Below are positions 46,444 through 55,378 of a stretch of DNA of 64,000 nt, piece by piece. This DNA is from Bulleidia extructa W1219. Its GTDB lineage: Bacteria > Bacillota_I > Bacilli_A > Erysipelotrichales > Erysipelotrichaceae. Where the stretch lies: NCBI RefSeq assembly GCF_000177375.1, contig NZ_ADFR01000003.1, forward strand, positions 141,244 to 205,243. The letters run 5' to 3'. A program made the position numbers and the translations under genes. The first letter of the stretch is position 1. The number at the start of each line of letters is the position of its first letter. The notes beneath the pieces were generated by a model. That model was given only the letters and a program-made list of their open reading frames with translations. It made no database searches and was not told where the DNA came from.

Positions 46444-47733
46444 ATGAAAGAAAATAATGAGATGATCTTGGATGTGCGAGATAAGCCGGAAGTGTCAAAA
46501 TGGTTTTTCTTAAGTTTCCAACACGTTTTTGCGATGTTTGGGGCAACGATTTTAGTGCCTATTTTAACCGGTTTTCCGGTTTCGGTGGCGTTATTTGCTT
46601 CGGGTCTTGGAACGATTATTTATTCCTTTATAACACAATTCAAAGTGCCGGTTTATTTGGGAAGTAGTTTTGCTTATATTGCGGCTGTTCAAATTGCAAT
46701 TAAAGCTATGGGTGGTGCTAAGGACGCGGCTCTTTCAGGACTGTTTTTAGTCGGTCTCATTTATGTATGCGTCGGTTTGATCATCAAAGTAATTGGTAAA
46801 AAGTGGGTGGATAAGTTATTGCCACCAATTGTGATTGGTCCTATGATTGCAGTGATTGGATTGGGATTAGCTTCTTCAGCCATCAGTAATGCCGGCTTAG
46901 TACAAAAAGGAGATCCTAGAGCAATGGCGGTTGCTTTTATCACTTTTGTAGTAACCGCTTTGATTTCAACCAAAGCGAAGGGATTCTTTAAGATTATTCC
47001 TTTCTTATGTGGAATCATTATCGGCTATGTGGTAGCGATTTGTTTTGGAATTGTGGATTTCACACCAATCCAACAAGTCATTCAATCCGGTCGATGGGTT
47101 GCTTTACCGGAATTTTTATTACCATTTAAGCTGGGTCATTTCGAACAGTGGCATTTCTACTTTGGACCGGAAACGATTGCTATTTTACCGGTTGTTCTCG
47201 TAACAATTTCAGAGCATATTGGAGATCATACCGTTCTTTCTAAAATTGTCGGTAAAAATTTCTTAAAAGATCCCGGTTTGGACAAAACCTTAATGGGAGA
47301 CGGTATTGCCACATCCGTTTCAGCTTTATTGGGTGGTCCGGCCAATACGACCTATGGGGAAAATACAGGGGTCATTGGTATGACCAAAGTAGCTTCTATC
47401 TATGTGACGATTGGAGCGGCTTGTATAGCGATTGTATTATCCATGTTTCCATTGGTGTCGGCACTGATTCAAACGATTCCAAATCCTGTTTTAGGAGGGA
47501 TGTCCATTCTTCTTTATGGAGTGATTGCTTCTAATGGATTGCGAGTTTTGATTGATCATCAAGTGGATTTTGGTGAACAAAGAAATCTGATTATTGCTTC
47601 AGCTATGTTAGTCATCGGTATTGGTGGTGCCATCTTGCCTATTGGTGGATTAGTGACCTTAAGTGGAACGGCTTTATCGGCGGTTGTCGGTATCTTATTA
47701 AATTTTATTCTTCCTAAAAAAAGAAATAAATAA
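46444..47733 (+). CDS. uraA: Uracil permease (NCS2/UraA family)
   Basis: A 429-residue transporter with 14 expected membrane segments importing uracil with protons. The signature regions include FLSFQHVFAMFGATILVP near residue 22, YLGSSFAYIAAVQIA near 72, and the NCS2 motif GPANTTYGENTGVIGMTKV near 300, where the Glu and Thr residues line the substrate site. AAGGAGGAA is the ribosome binding site. The upstream PyrR-type attenuator supports uracil rather than purine transport. It is transcribed alone and ends with a terminator. Confidence 0.93.
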   Translation: MKENNEMILDVRDKPEVSKWFFLSFQHVFAMFGATILVPILTGFPVSVALFASGLGTIIYSFITQFKVPVYLGSSFAYIAAVQIAIKAMGGAKDAALSGLFLVGLIYVCVGLIIKVIGKKWVDKLLPPIVIGPMIAVIGLGLASSAISNAGLVQKGDPRAMAVAFITFVVTALISTKAKGFFKIIPFLCGIIIGYVVAICFGIVDFTPIQQVIQSGRWVALPEFLLPFKLGHFEQWHFYFGPETIAILPVVLVTISEHIGDHTVLSKIVGKNFLKDPGLDKTLMGDGIATSVSALLGGPANTTYGENTGVIGMTKVASIYVTIGAACIAIVLSMFPLVSALIQTIPNPVLGGMSILLYGVIASNGLRVLIDHQVDFGEQRNLIIASAMLVIGIGGAILPIGGLVTLSGTALSAVVGILLNFILPKKRNK

Positions 47734-47743
47734 GAGAAATTTT

Positions 47744-47767
47744 AAAGAGATGAAAATCTCTTTTTTT
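47744..47767 (+). terminator. Intrinsic terminator after the uracil permease
   Basis: AAAGAGAT (47744-47751), GAAA tetraloop, ATCTCTTT (47756-47763) and a T run. Confidence 0.9.
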
Positions 47768-47768
47768 C

Positions 47769-47797
47769 TTGATTCAAAAAGAAGAAGGGTATACAAT
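47769..47797 (+). promoter_or_regulatory. Promoter of the ABC exporter operon
   Basis: TTGATT (47769-47774), 17 bases, TACAAT (47792-47797). The -35 begins directly at the end of the previous terminator. Confidence 0.8.
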
Positions 47798-47799
47798 CC

Positions 47800-47821
47800 A
47801 GTTGGTTAGTCATAACAAACT
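47800..47821 (+). promoter_or_regulatory. Operator-like inverted repeat at the ABC exporter start site
   Basis: AGTTGGTTA (47800-47808) and TAACAAACT (47813-47821), eight of nine positions paired, around GTCA. It covers the expected transcription start, a typical place for a repressor of an efflux operon. No regulator gene is adjacent. Confidence 0.55.
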
Positions 47822-47835
47822 AAGAAAGGAGAATT

Positions 47836-49593
47836 ATGAAGAATAAAGAAAAATCCACTGTTTCTTGGATTTATGAGTTTGCTGGGAAATATCGATCTTC
47901 TTATATTATTTCTATTGTATTATCTTTTATTGGAGTGGCGTTTTCCGTTTTACCATTTTGGTGGATAGCCCGAATGATTCAACAATTATTATCCCATCAA
48001 ACAGATTGGACGGTTTATTTTCAAGAGGGATTAGAAATAGCGATGCTTTGGTTGGTAAGCATTTTGGCTAAGAAGATATCGACTTCTTTTTCCCATAAAG
48101 CCACCTTCCAAGTTTTGGGAAATATGCGGGAAGCTATGAGTCTTCATTTATCGAAAATGGAGTTGGGACGGGTACAAAATTACGCCTCAGGGACATTAAA
48201 GAATATCATGGTAGAAAGAATTGACTCCATTGAAACGACATTGGCTCATATTGTGCCAGAGGTGAGTGGAAATATGGTGGTGCCATTGATTATTGTTATC
48301 TATTTATTTTATTTGGATTGGCGGATGGCACTCATTGCTTTGATACCATTACCAATTGGATTAATTGCTTTGATGACGATGATGATTGGTTATGAAAAGG
48401 ATTATAAAAATACCCTTGATAAAACCAAAACTCTCAATGATACCGCTGTGGAATATATCCATGGTATTGAAGTGATCAAGGCTTTTGGTAAGTCGAAGAC
48501 TTCGTATGAAAAATTTGTTATAGCAGCGAAAGAGGGGGCTTCTTGTTATGTGGATTGGATGAATAAACACCGCTATAAACAAAGCATTGCTGTAACGGTT
48601 GCTCCTAATACCTTGTTGTTTGTTTTGCCGTTTGGTTTATGGTTTATGATGAACGGTTCTTTAAGTACTTTCCATTTTATTTTAATCATTCTTTTATCCA
48701 TAGGCTTATTGACTCCTTTGATTATTTCAATGAGTTATATGGATGACATGGCTCGTATTCGGACCATTGTAAATGAGGTGGTGGATGTATTAGAAAACCC
48801 TATTCAAAATCATGCGGACAGCTTGGAGAAAAAGATTGATCACTATGATATTCATTTGCAAAATGTCCATTTTTCTTATCAAGAAGAGGAAGTGTTGCAT
48901 GGTATTCATCTGGATATTCCACAGGGTACATTAACAGCTTTGGTAGGCCCTAGCGGTTCGGGTAAATCGACTATAGCAAAATTAATTGCGGCCTTATGGG
49001 ATGTGAAAGAAGGAACGATTTCGATTGGTTCTGTGAAAGCACAAGATATCCCATTAAAAGAGTATTATCGGTTGGTTAGTTTTGTATCTCAAGATAATTA
49101 TCTATTTAATCAAACGATCCGTGAAAACATTCGGATGGGGAAACCGGAAGCCAGCGATGAAGAAGTAGAACAGATTGCAAAAGAAAGTGGTTGTCATGAG
49201 TTTATTACTCAATTGGAAAATGGATATGACACCATTGTGGGTGATGCCGGGGGTCATTTATCCGGTGGTGAAAGACAAAGAATTGCGATTGCTAGGGCTA
49301 TGATGGCAAACACCCCTATCGTGATTTTAGATGAAGCGACTGCTTATACAGATCCGGAAAATGAGGCATTGATTCAGCAATCGGTTGCTCAATTGGTAAA
49401 GGGAAAAACCTTGATTGTGATTGCTCATCGTCTATCTACGATTCAAAATGCTGACCAAATTTGTGTCATTGAAAAAGGGAATTTGATTGCACAAGGAAAA
49501 CATGAGGACTTGATAGCGAATTGTCCATTATATAAATCCATGTGGCAAGCTCACATCTCTGTTAAAGATGAAGGAATGGAGGTGAAGAAATGA
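47836..49593 (+). CDS. ABC exporter subunit 1 (membrane plus ATPase)
   Basis: A 585-residue half-transporter: six membrane helices in residues ~20-310 and an ATPase domain with Walker A GPSGSGKST near 377, Q loop FVSQDNYLF, signature LSGGERQRIAIARAM near 476, Walker B IVILDEAT and switch IAHRLST. It pairs with the next gene, which overlaps it by four bases, as a heterodimer. The family includes multidrug exporters and the siderophore-related YbtPQ/IrtAB types; the sequence does not settle which. Ribosome binding site AAAGGAG. Confidence 0.92.
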   Translation: MKNKEKSTVSWIYEFAGKYRSSYIISIVLSFIGVAFSVLPFWWIARMIQQLLSHQTDWTVYFQEGLEIAMLWLVSILAKKISTSFSHKATFQVLGNMREAMSLHLSKMELGRVQNYASGTLKNIMVERIDSIETTLAHIVPEVSGNMVVPLIIVIYLFYLDWRMALIALIPLPIGLIALMTMMIGYEKDYKNTLDKTKTLNDTAVEYIHGIEVIKAFGKSKTSYEKFVIAAKEGASCYVDWMNKHRYKQSIAVTVAPNTLLFVLPFGLWFMMNGSLSTFHFILIILLSIGLLTPLIISMSYMDDMARIRTIVNEVVDVLENPIQNHADSLEKKIDHYDIHLQNVHFSYQEEEVLHGIHLDIPQGTLTALVGPSGSGKSTIAKLIAALWDVKEGTISIGSVKAQDIPLKEYYRLVSFVSQDNYLFNQTIRENIRMGKPEASDEEVEQIAKESGCHEFITQLENGYDTIVGDAGGHLSGGERQRIAIARAMMANTPIVILDEATAYTDPENEALIQQSVAQLVKGKTLIVIAHRLSTIQNADQICVIEKGNLIAQGKHEDLIANCPLYKSMWQAHISVKDEGMEVKK

Positions 49594-51323
49594 TTGCTAT
49601 CATTCGTAAATTCTTTGCTTTTAGTGATGAAGAAAATCGCAAAAGATTTCATGTTTCAATTCTATTGGGTGTGTTAGTGTCTTTCTTTGAATCTTTTAAA
49701 ATTGGAGCGATTGCGCTTTCTTTACAAGGCATTGTTCAACAAAACATTGATATGAATTTAATTCTAAAAGTGTCTCTTATTTTGGGGATTGGTACGATTG
49801 GTTCGGTTTTGATTCGGGCTAAGAGTACCATGTTACAAACTCAAGGAGGCTATGGGGTCGCTTGTGATAAGCGCATTGAAATAGCGGAACATCTTCGTTA
49901 TTTTCCAATGGGATTTTTTAATCAAAAAAGTTTAGGTGAAATTACTTCAGTCACTACGAATACTATGGAAGCCTTAGGAGAAGTGGCTACAAGAGTTATT
50001 ATGTTGGTGACCAGCGGTTTATTGAATACAGCTTGGATTACAATAGCGATCTGGATCTTTGATTGGCGGATTGGGTTGGTATTGGTGATCGGTTTTAGTC
50101 TATATATTTTAGTCAATTATAGAATGAATCTTAGTTCACGAGCTATTTCCAAAGCAAAAGTGGAAAATACTTCCCAGCTGGTTAGTCAGGTTTTAGAACA
50201 GATTCAAGGAATGGCAGAAGTCAAGCAGTTTCAATTGGTTGGTAAGCAAGCCAAAGAATTGCATCGCCTGATTGTTGAAAATGTTCAGGTGAATACGAAG
50301 ATGGAGTTTTCCTTGATTCCATTTTTGGGGATTCAAAGTCTTTGGATTAAATGGATTGGCGTTTTCATGTCAATGTTTTCAATCTGGTTTTATTTAAACG
50401 GTTCCATGGAACTTTCCACAACGTTAGTGATGTTAATTTCTTCTTTTATGATTTATGAACAATTAGATACATCCGGTAATTATTCAGCTTTATTAAGGGT
50501 GATTGAGAATTGTGTCGATCAAGCCAGTGAAATTTTAAAAATGCCTAAAATGGATATCGATGGGGAAGAAATAATACCTAAACATCATTCGATCGAATTA
50601 AAACACGTTACTTTCTCCTACCAAAATGAACATCTGATTCAGGATATGAATGTGAAAATAAAAGAAAAAACAACCACGGCTATTGTCGGACCATCCGGAT
50701 CAGGAAAAACAACATTATGTCATTTGATGGCTCGCTTTTGGGATGTACAAGAAGGAGAAATTTTATTAGGAGATCGAAATATCAAAGAGTATAACTTGGA
50801 TAGCCTCATGAAGAATTTTAGTTTTGTGTTCCAAAATGTGTATTTATTTAATGATACAATTGCGAATAATATTCGCTTTGGTCGACCGGAAGTATCCATG
50901 GACAAAGTTATAGAGGCGGCAAAGAGTGCTTGTTGTCATGAGTTTATCATGTCTTTACCAAATGGGTATGATACTATCATCGGAGAAGGAGGATCTTCTT
51001 TATCTGGTGGGGAAAAGCAACGCATCTCGATTGCTAGAGCCATGTTAAAGGATGCCCCGATCATTATTTTAGATGAAGCCACAGCAAACGTGGATCCGGA
51101 AAACGAACAATCTTTAGTTCAAGCCATTCAAGAATTGACACGGAATAAGACCATTATTATGATTGCTCATCGTTTGAAAACAGTTCGTCATGCTGATCGA
51201 ATTCTTGTGTTGGATCATGGTCGTATTGTTCAAGATGGGACGCATGAGTCTTTGATGCAAGAAGAGGGAATCTATCAACGATTTATTCAAGAAAGAAGTC
51301 AAGCGGTCAGTTGGAAGTTATAA
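49590..51323 (+). CDS. ABC exporter subunit 2 (membrane plus ATPase)
   Basis: A 577-residue half-transporter, homologous to the preceding subunit, with its own six helices and an ATPase domain: Walker A GPSGSGKTT near 371, FVFQNVYLF Q loop, signature LSGGEKQRISIARAM near 471, Walker B IIILDEATANVD and switch IAHRLKT. Both subunits keep the catalytic Glu, so both sites look active, unlike heterodimers with one degenerate site. It overlaps subunit 1 by four bases. Substrate unknown; drug, peptide or metal-chelate transport are all possible. Confidence 0.92.
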   Translation: MIAIIRKFFAFSDEENRKRFHVSILLGVLVSFFESFKIGAIALSLQGIVQQNIDMNLILKVSLILGIGTIGSVLIRAKSTMLQTQGGYGVACDKRIEIAEHLRYFPMGFFNQKSLGEITSVTTNTMEALGEVATRVIMLVTSGLLNTAWITIAIWIFDWRIGLVLVIGFSLYILVNYRMNLSSRAISKAKVENTSQLVSQVLEQIQGMAEVKQFQLVGKQAKELHRLIVENVQVNTKMEFSLIPFLGIQSLWIKWIGVFMSMFSIWFYLNGSMELSTTLVMLISSFMIYEQLDTSGNYSALLRVIENCVDQASEILKMPKMDIDGEEIIPKHHSIELKHVTFSYQNEHLIQDMNVKIKEKTTTAIVGPSGSGKTTLCHLMARFWDVQEGEILLGDRNIKEYNLDSLMKNFSFVFQNVYLFNDTIANNIRFGRPEVSMDKVIEAAKSACCHEFIMSLPNGYDTIIGEGGSSLSGGEKQRISIARAMLKDAPIIILDEATANVDPENEQSLVQAIQELTRNKTIIMIAHRLKTVRHADRILVLDHGRIVQDGTHESLMQEEGIYQRFIQERSQAVSWKL

Positions 51324-51398
51324 AAGGATATTTTTCTTAGCTGAAATAATCATAGGGTTGATAGATGAGTTGTTTCATGTCGATCAAAATCATTTTGA

Positions 51399-51425
51399 AG
51401 TGAATCTGTACAGGTTCACTTTTTA
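51399..51425 (+). terminator. Intrinsic terminator downstream of the ABC exporter
   Basis: AGTGAATCTG and CAGGTTCACT (51399-51420) form a long hairpin with one G-T pair, followed by T5. It lies about 75 bases after the stop. The rest of the 281-base gap to 51604 holds only the promoter below. Confidence 0.8.
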
Positions 51426-51542
51426 TTTGTGCTATGATAATAGCCTCTTTTCTTGACTTTTAAAGGATAAAAAGGGAATAAAACAAGTTTTAAAACATCT
51501 ATAACCAGTTTGCAGAGCTTTTATGAGGTAATAGCAAATCAC

Positions 51543-51570
51543 TTGACTAATTTTCTGTTGGCGATAATAG
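51543..51570 (+). promoter_or_regulatory. Possible promoter of the OpuC/EgtU-like operon
   Basis: TTGACT (51543-51548), 16 bases, TAATAG (51565-51570), with a second possible -10 TATACAGT just downstream. Confidence 0.45.
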
Positions 51571-51604
51571 TTTTATACAGTAATGTTGTAAAAAATAGTT
51601 CTAT

Positions 51605-51946
51605 ATGGAAACTAGAGATAAAGAAATGAAAGTAGAAGGTGGATGCTTGGTCGATAAGGTAAAATTATTGAATGGCAAAAAATTAAATCCATGGTTTTCT
51701 AACTGTGATCTTATTGAATTTAATGGAAAACAAGGTGGAATTTTATACTCTTTATGGAAAAAAGATGATTTTAGTAGTACAAACATTTCTTTAGATATAG
51801 GAATTGTTACTCATCCTTTACCGCATCGACCGGATAAAATGAAAAGTCATGAAGTAGATAAAATGGGTGAGATTTTCTATAAAGGTTTTTCAATTAAAAG
51901 TATGTTGAGGAAAATAATTTCAAATTCGGAGGAAGAAGATGATTAA
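51605..51946 (+). CDS. Small unknown protein upstream of an OpuC/EgtU-like transporter
   Basis: A 113-residue hydrophilic protein that I do not recognise, with no membrane segment and an acidic end (SEEEDD). Segments LLNGKKLNPWFSNCDLIEFNGKQGG and PLPHRPDKMKSHEVDKMGEIFYKGF are the most distinctive. There is no good ribosome binding site for either ATG (51605 or 51626), which lowers confidence. It overlaps the next gene by 8 bases, and the ribosome binding site of that gene is inside its tail, so translational coupling is likely if it is expressed. Confidence 0.5.
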   Translation: METRDKEMKVEGGCLVDKVKLLNGKKLNPWFSNCDLIEFNGKQGGILYSLWKKDDFSSTNISLDIGIVTHPLPHRPDKMKSHEVDKMGEIFYKGFSIKSMLRKIISNSEEEDD

Positions 51947-53480
51947 TAAAATTTTTGAAGAGATATCAAGCAACTCATCGTTTTATCTAAATTTATTGAC
52001 AGAGCATATCATGATCACATTTACAGCAGTGGTGATTGCCATAGTAGTAGGATTATCTATTGGCATTTTCATTTCTCAAAAACCCAAGATGGCGGGTTAT
52101 GTTATATCTGTAGTCAATATAGCGTATACGATTCCATCAATAGCCCTTTTAGGTTTTTTGATTTCTTTGACGGGGATAGGGAATACCACAGCTATCATTG
52201 CCCTTACCATATACGCATTATTACCCATTGTTAGAAGTACTTATGTAGGGATAACGACGATTGATCCTAAAATCATTGAAGCAAGTAGAGCTATGGGTAG
52301 TAAGGAATTTCAAATATTGTATAAAATTAAACTTCCCTTGGCATTTCCGGTCATATTTTCATCCATTATGAATATGGTTACGATGACGATTGCTTTAGCC
52401 GGTATTGCTTCATTTGTTGGAGCAGGTGGCTTGGGCGTGGCTATTTATAGAGGAATTACCACAAACAATGAAGTGTTAATTTTAATAGGGAGTGTGTTGA
52501 TTGCTATATTGGCACTAACGGTAGATGGTGTTTTAAGTTTATTTGGAAAATTGGTTTCAAGTCATCAATTAAAAAAATTAGCCAATAAAAAAACAGCCTT
52601 GATATCAGGACTAATCATTCTAATGAGTTTATTTAGTTTTGGACTTTATCAAAACGGTAAATCTGATACCATTCATATTGCTTCAAAGCCAACATCAGAG
52701 GGATATATATTGGCTGAATTGGTTAGCGAATTAATTAAGAATGACACTAAGTTAAAGGTGAAGATAACACATGGTGTTGGTGGTGGGACAGCCAATATTC
52801 ATCCGGCAATTGTTAAAGGGGATTTTGATATGTATCCCGAATATACGGGAACTTCTTGGCAAATCGTGTTAAAGAAAACAAACCCCTATAAAGATGAAAA
52901 TTTTGATGTACTTGACCAAGAATATCGAAATAAATATCGGTTGACGTGGAAAGGAATGGTTGGATTTAATAATACTTATAGTTTAGGGATTAGGGCAGAT
53001 TTGGCCAAAAAATATCATATTAAGACATTCTCGGATTTGGTCAAGTATGCTAAGGAGTTTACCTTCGGAGCGGAATATGATTTCTTTGGAAGAGAAGATG
53101 GGTATAAGGCGCTTACAAAGGCGTATCAATTAAAATTTAAAAAGGCAATCGATATGGATAATGGTCTGAAATATCAGGCATTATATGATAGAAAAATTGA
53201 TGTTATGACAGTATTTACAACAGACGGTCAAATTTCAGATCCAAGAATCGTAGTCCTTGAAGACGATCTTGGGTTTTATCCGAAATATAAAGCAGGCATG
53301 GTTGTACGAGAAGAAATACTCAGAAAACATCCGGAGTTAAATGCGGTGTTAGAAAAATTAAAGGGCTTGATTGATGAAAAAACCATGGCTTTTTTGAATA
53401 AAAAGGTTGAAATCGGTAAAGAAAATCCGAGAGATGTAGCCAGAAAATTCTTAAGAGAAAAAGGACTTGTGAGGAAATAA
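51939..53480 (+). CDS. Fused permease and substrate-binding protein, OpuC/EgtU type
   Basis: A 513-residue fusion. Residues ~1-210 are an inner-membrane permease with the EAA-like loop EASRAMGSKEFQILYKIKLPLAFPVIFSS; a further membrane helix near 222-240 leads to an extracellular OpuAC-type binding domain (HIASKPTSEGYILAELV, GGGTANIHPAIVKGDFDMYPEYTGTSW, AEYDFFGREDGY). Such fusions import choline, betaine or carnitine, and the ergothioneine importer EgtU has the same build. The ATPase partner lacks CBS domains, which fits EgtV as well as small OpuCA forms. The substrate is therefore open. Ribosome binding site GGAGGAAG. Confidence 0.87.
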   Translation: MINKIFEEISSNSSFYLNLLTEHIMITFTAVVIAIVVGLSIGIFISQKPKMAGYVISVVNIAYTIPSIALLGFLISLTGIGNTTAIIALTIYALLPIVRSTYVGITTIDPKIIEASRAMGSKEFQILYKIKLPLAFPVIFSSIMNMVTMTIALAGIASFVGAGGLGVAIYRGITTNNEVLILIGSVLIAILALTVDGVLSLFGKLVSSHQLKKLANKKTALISGLIILMSLFSFGLYQNGKSDTIHIASKPTSEGYILAELVSELIKNDTKLKVKITHGVGGGTANIHPAIVKGDFDMYPEYTGTSWQIVLKKTNPYKDENFDVLDQEYRNKYRLTWKGMVGFNNTYSLGIRADLAKKYHIKTFSDLVKYAKEFTFGAEYDFFGREDGYKALTKAYQLKFKKAIDMDNGLKYQALYDRKIDVMTVFTTDGQISDPRIVVLEDDLGFYPKYKAGMVVREEILRKHPELNAVLEKLKGLIDEKTMAFLNKKVEIGKENPRDVARKFLREKGLVRK

Positions 53481-53481
53481 A

Positions 53482-54210
53482 ATGAGTAAAATAATAGAAT
53501 ATAAAAATATCGGCAAATCCTATCATGGAACATGGGTCATTCGAAATTTTAATCTAAGCATCCATGAGGGAGATTTTATTTGTATCGTAGGAACATCCGG
53601 TTCTGGGAAAACCACACTTTTAAAAATGATTAACGGACTTTTGAAACCTGATGAAGGAGAAATAATGATTTCAGGAAAAAACATTCTGAAGGAGGATATT
53701 ATTTCACTTAGAAGAAAAATTGGCTATGCCATTCAAGGAAATGGGTTGTTTCCTCACATGACGGTTTCGGAAAATATAGGGTATGTTCCAAGACTGGAAA
53801 AGAAAGAAGAAAAAAAGGTCCATGAGATAATAGATAAAATGTTAAATCTTGTGGGCTTACCGTTAGATATTAAAGGAAAATATCCTGATGAATTATCAGG
53901 TGGTCAGCAACAGCGTGTCGGTATAGCAAGAGCGTATGCCAATTCTCCTTTTATACTCTTAATGGATGAACCTTTTGGGGCGGTGGATTCAATCACAAGG
54001 TACCAACTTCAAAAGGATTTGAAAGAAATCCATCAACAAACGAATTGTACCATTATCTTTATCACCCATGATATTTATGAAGCTTTCAAAATGGGAACTC
54101 ATATTTTGGTCATGGATGAAGGAAAAGCTCAACAATTTGGAACAACAGAAGAAGTATGGAACCATCCAAGTAATGATTTTGTCAAAAAATTGATCGAAAT
54201 GACAAGATGA
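53482..54210 (+). CDS. ATPase of the OpuC/EgtU-like importer
   Basis: A 242-residue ABC ATPase with Walker A GTSGSGKTT at about residues 35-43, Q loop IGYAIQGNGLFPHMTV, signature LSGGQQQRVGIARAYA near 140 and Walker B FILLMDEPFGAVD. It ends right after the core domain, with none of the CBS domains that sense ionic strength in osmoregulated OpuA/OpuC ATPases, so osmotic gating is unlikely. It starts one base after the permease fusion stop; together they are a complete importer. Confidence 0.9.
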   Translation: MSKIIEYKNIGKSYHGTWVIRNFNLSIHEGDFICIVGTSGSGKTTLLKMINGLLKPDEGEIMISGKNILKEDIISLRRKIGYAIQGNGLFPHMTVSENIGYVPRLEKKEEKKVHEIIDKMLNLVGLPLDIKGKYPDELSGGQQQRVGIARAYANSPFILLMDEPFGAVDSITRYQLQKDLKEIHQQTNCTIIFITHDIYEAFKMGTHILVMDEGKAQQFGTTEEVWNHPSNDFVKKLIEMTR

Positions 54211-54286
54211 TAAAATTTAAAATGTTCTTTCTATGAGGACCGTATCAAAGGATCTTGTATTCCATGTCCTGATTGAAGAGTAAATC

Positions 54287-54312
54287 AAAAATGAGGTGAA
54301 CCTCATTTTTTT
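54287..54312. terminator. Bidirectional terminator between the importer and the HAD gene
   Basis: AAAAATGAGG (54287-54296), TGAA loop, CCTCATTTTT (54301-54310), flanked by A and T runs suitable for both strands; it includes the HAD stop codon. Confidence 0.88.
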
Positions 54313-55109
54313 AGTGTTTGAAGAGAACGTCCCTCTAAAATAGCTTGTAAACCATCGGTAACCCGTACAACCTGATAGGCACATAAATCACGAATTTCCT
54401 GCTTTGAATTAGCCATGGCAATACCATATTGACTGGCTTGAAGGATTTGCCGATCATTATCGTTATCACCAAACATAACGGTATTGCGTATATCTATATG
54501 TAATGATTTTAATAATTGAACAAAACCGGCCCCTTTATGGATGCCCTTTGGCATAAAATCCAGCCATTGCTTGCCACCAATTTGAACGGTGATTTCATCG
54601 CTAAACAGTTTTTTATAGCTGTCAAAATGACCGACGACACCATCTTTAAAATATCCCGAAATTTTGCTATATGATTCAGGTAAACACAATAAATTCTTCA
54701 CCAAGGTAACATTGTTTTTGACAACATCTCGGATATGAATCAGATAATTGATATCTTTGGGGCAAATATAGCTGGTTTTTTCTCCCGATACGAGCACCTC
54801 AGCTTCTGTATCTTTCGTTAATATCTGGATCAGTTTTTTAGCCACTGTCGTATCCATATTTTCTTTAGAAACACATTGGTTATGATAGACTGTTAGACAA
54901 CCATTTAAACAAAGATAAGCAATATCGTCCTTAACCGGCTCAAATAATCTTCTTAAGTTGGTGTATTCTCTACCTGAGGCTGCCATAAATAAGATGCCTT
55001 TTTGTTGGAGCCTTTTGATTTGTGTAAAGATGATAGGATCTATCTCTTGGGCACCATTTTGTAATAAAGTACCATCTAAGTCACAGGCAATCAATTGGAT
55101 TTTTTCCAT
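54303..55109 (-). CDS. Cof-type HAD-IIB phosphatase
   Basis: A 268-residue HAD hydrolase with motif I IACDLDGTLLQ, motif II in FMAASGREYTNLRRL, a C2B-type cap, Lys in PKGIHKGAGFVQLL and motif IV VMFGDNDNDRQILQASQYGIAMANS. Such proteins dephosphorylate sugar phosphates, nucleotides or FMN. I choose the ATG at 55109, since a TACAAT box lies exactly six bases upstream of it on this strand and there is no ribosome binding site; the longer frame at 55127 would fall in or above the promoter. Probable leaderless mRNA. Confidence 0.87.
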   Translation of the reverse strand: MEKIQLIACDLDGTLLQNGAQEIDPIIFTQIKRLQQKGILFMAASGREYTNLRRLFEPVKDDIAYLCLNGCLTVYHNQCVSKENMDTTVAKKLIQILTKDTEAEVLVSGEKTSYICPKDINYLIHIRDVVKNNVTLVKNLLCLPESYSKISGYFKDGVVGHFDSYKKLFSDEITVQIGGKQWLDFMPKGIHKGAGFVQLLKSLHIDIRNTVMFGDNDNDRQILQASQYGIAMANSKQEIRDLCAYQVVRVTDGLQAILEGRSLQTLKK

Positions 55110-55121
55110 GAGAATATTGTA
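55107..55121 (-). promoter_or_regulatory. -10 box directly before the leaderless HAD start
   Basis: On the minus strand TACAAT (55121-55116) is followed by ATTCTC and the ATG (55109-55107). No clear -35 and no ribosome binding site. Confidence 0.6.
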
Positions 55122-55306
55122 TAACAAATTTCGGATATTCAGAATGTTAGATAGTGGAAGGTCTAAAAGGAAGGCTGATGCGTTTTAAAAGTAAAAAGAA
55201 TTTTGGAAACTTTTAATTTTTAGACTTTATGGCAAAAAGCGAGAATGAAAATGAGATGACTCATGCCTTTTAAAAACTCGATGGATGGAATTGATGATGG
55301 AACCAC

Positions 55307-55334
55307 TTGAATTTTTTGGTTAGTGGTATATAAC
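55307..55334 (+). promoter_or_regulatory. Promoter of the aldolase gene
   Basis: TTGAAT (55307-55312), 16 bases, TATAAC (55329-55334). The leader of about 40 bases includes AAAAGGG as ribosome binding site. Nothing else is seen in the gap 55128-55378. Confidence 0.6.
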
Positions 55335-55378
55335 TAAGGTAGAAAGGTAGTAGGAGCTGGTACTCTGAAAAGGGATTC

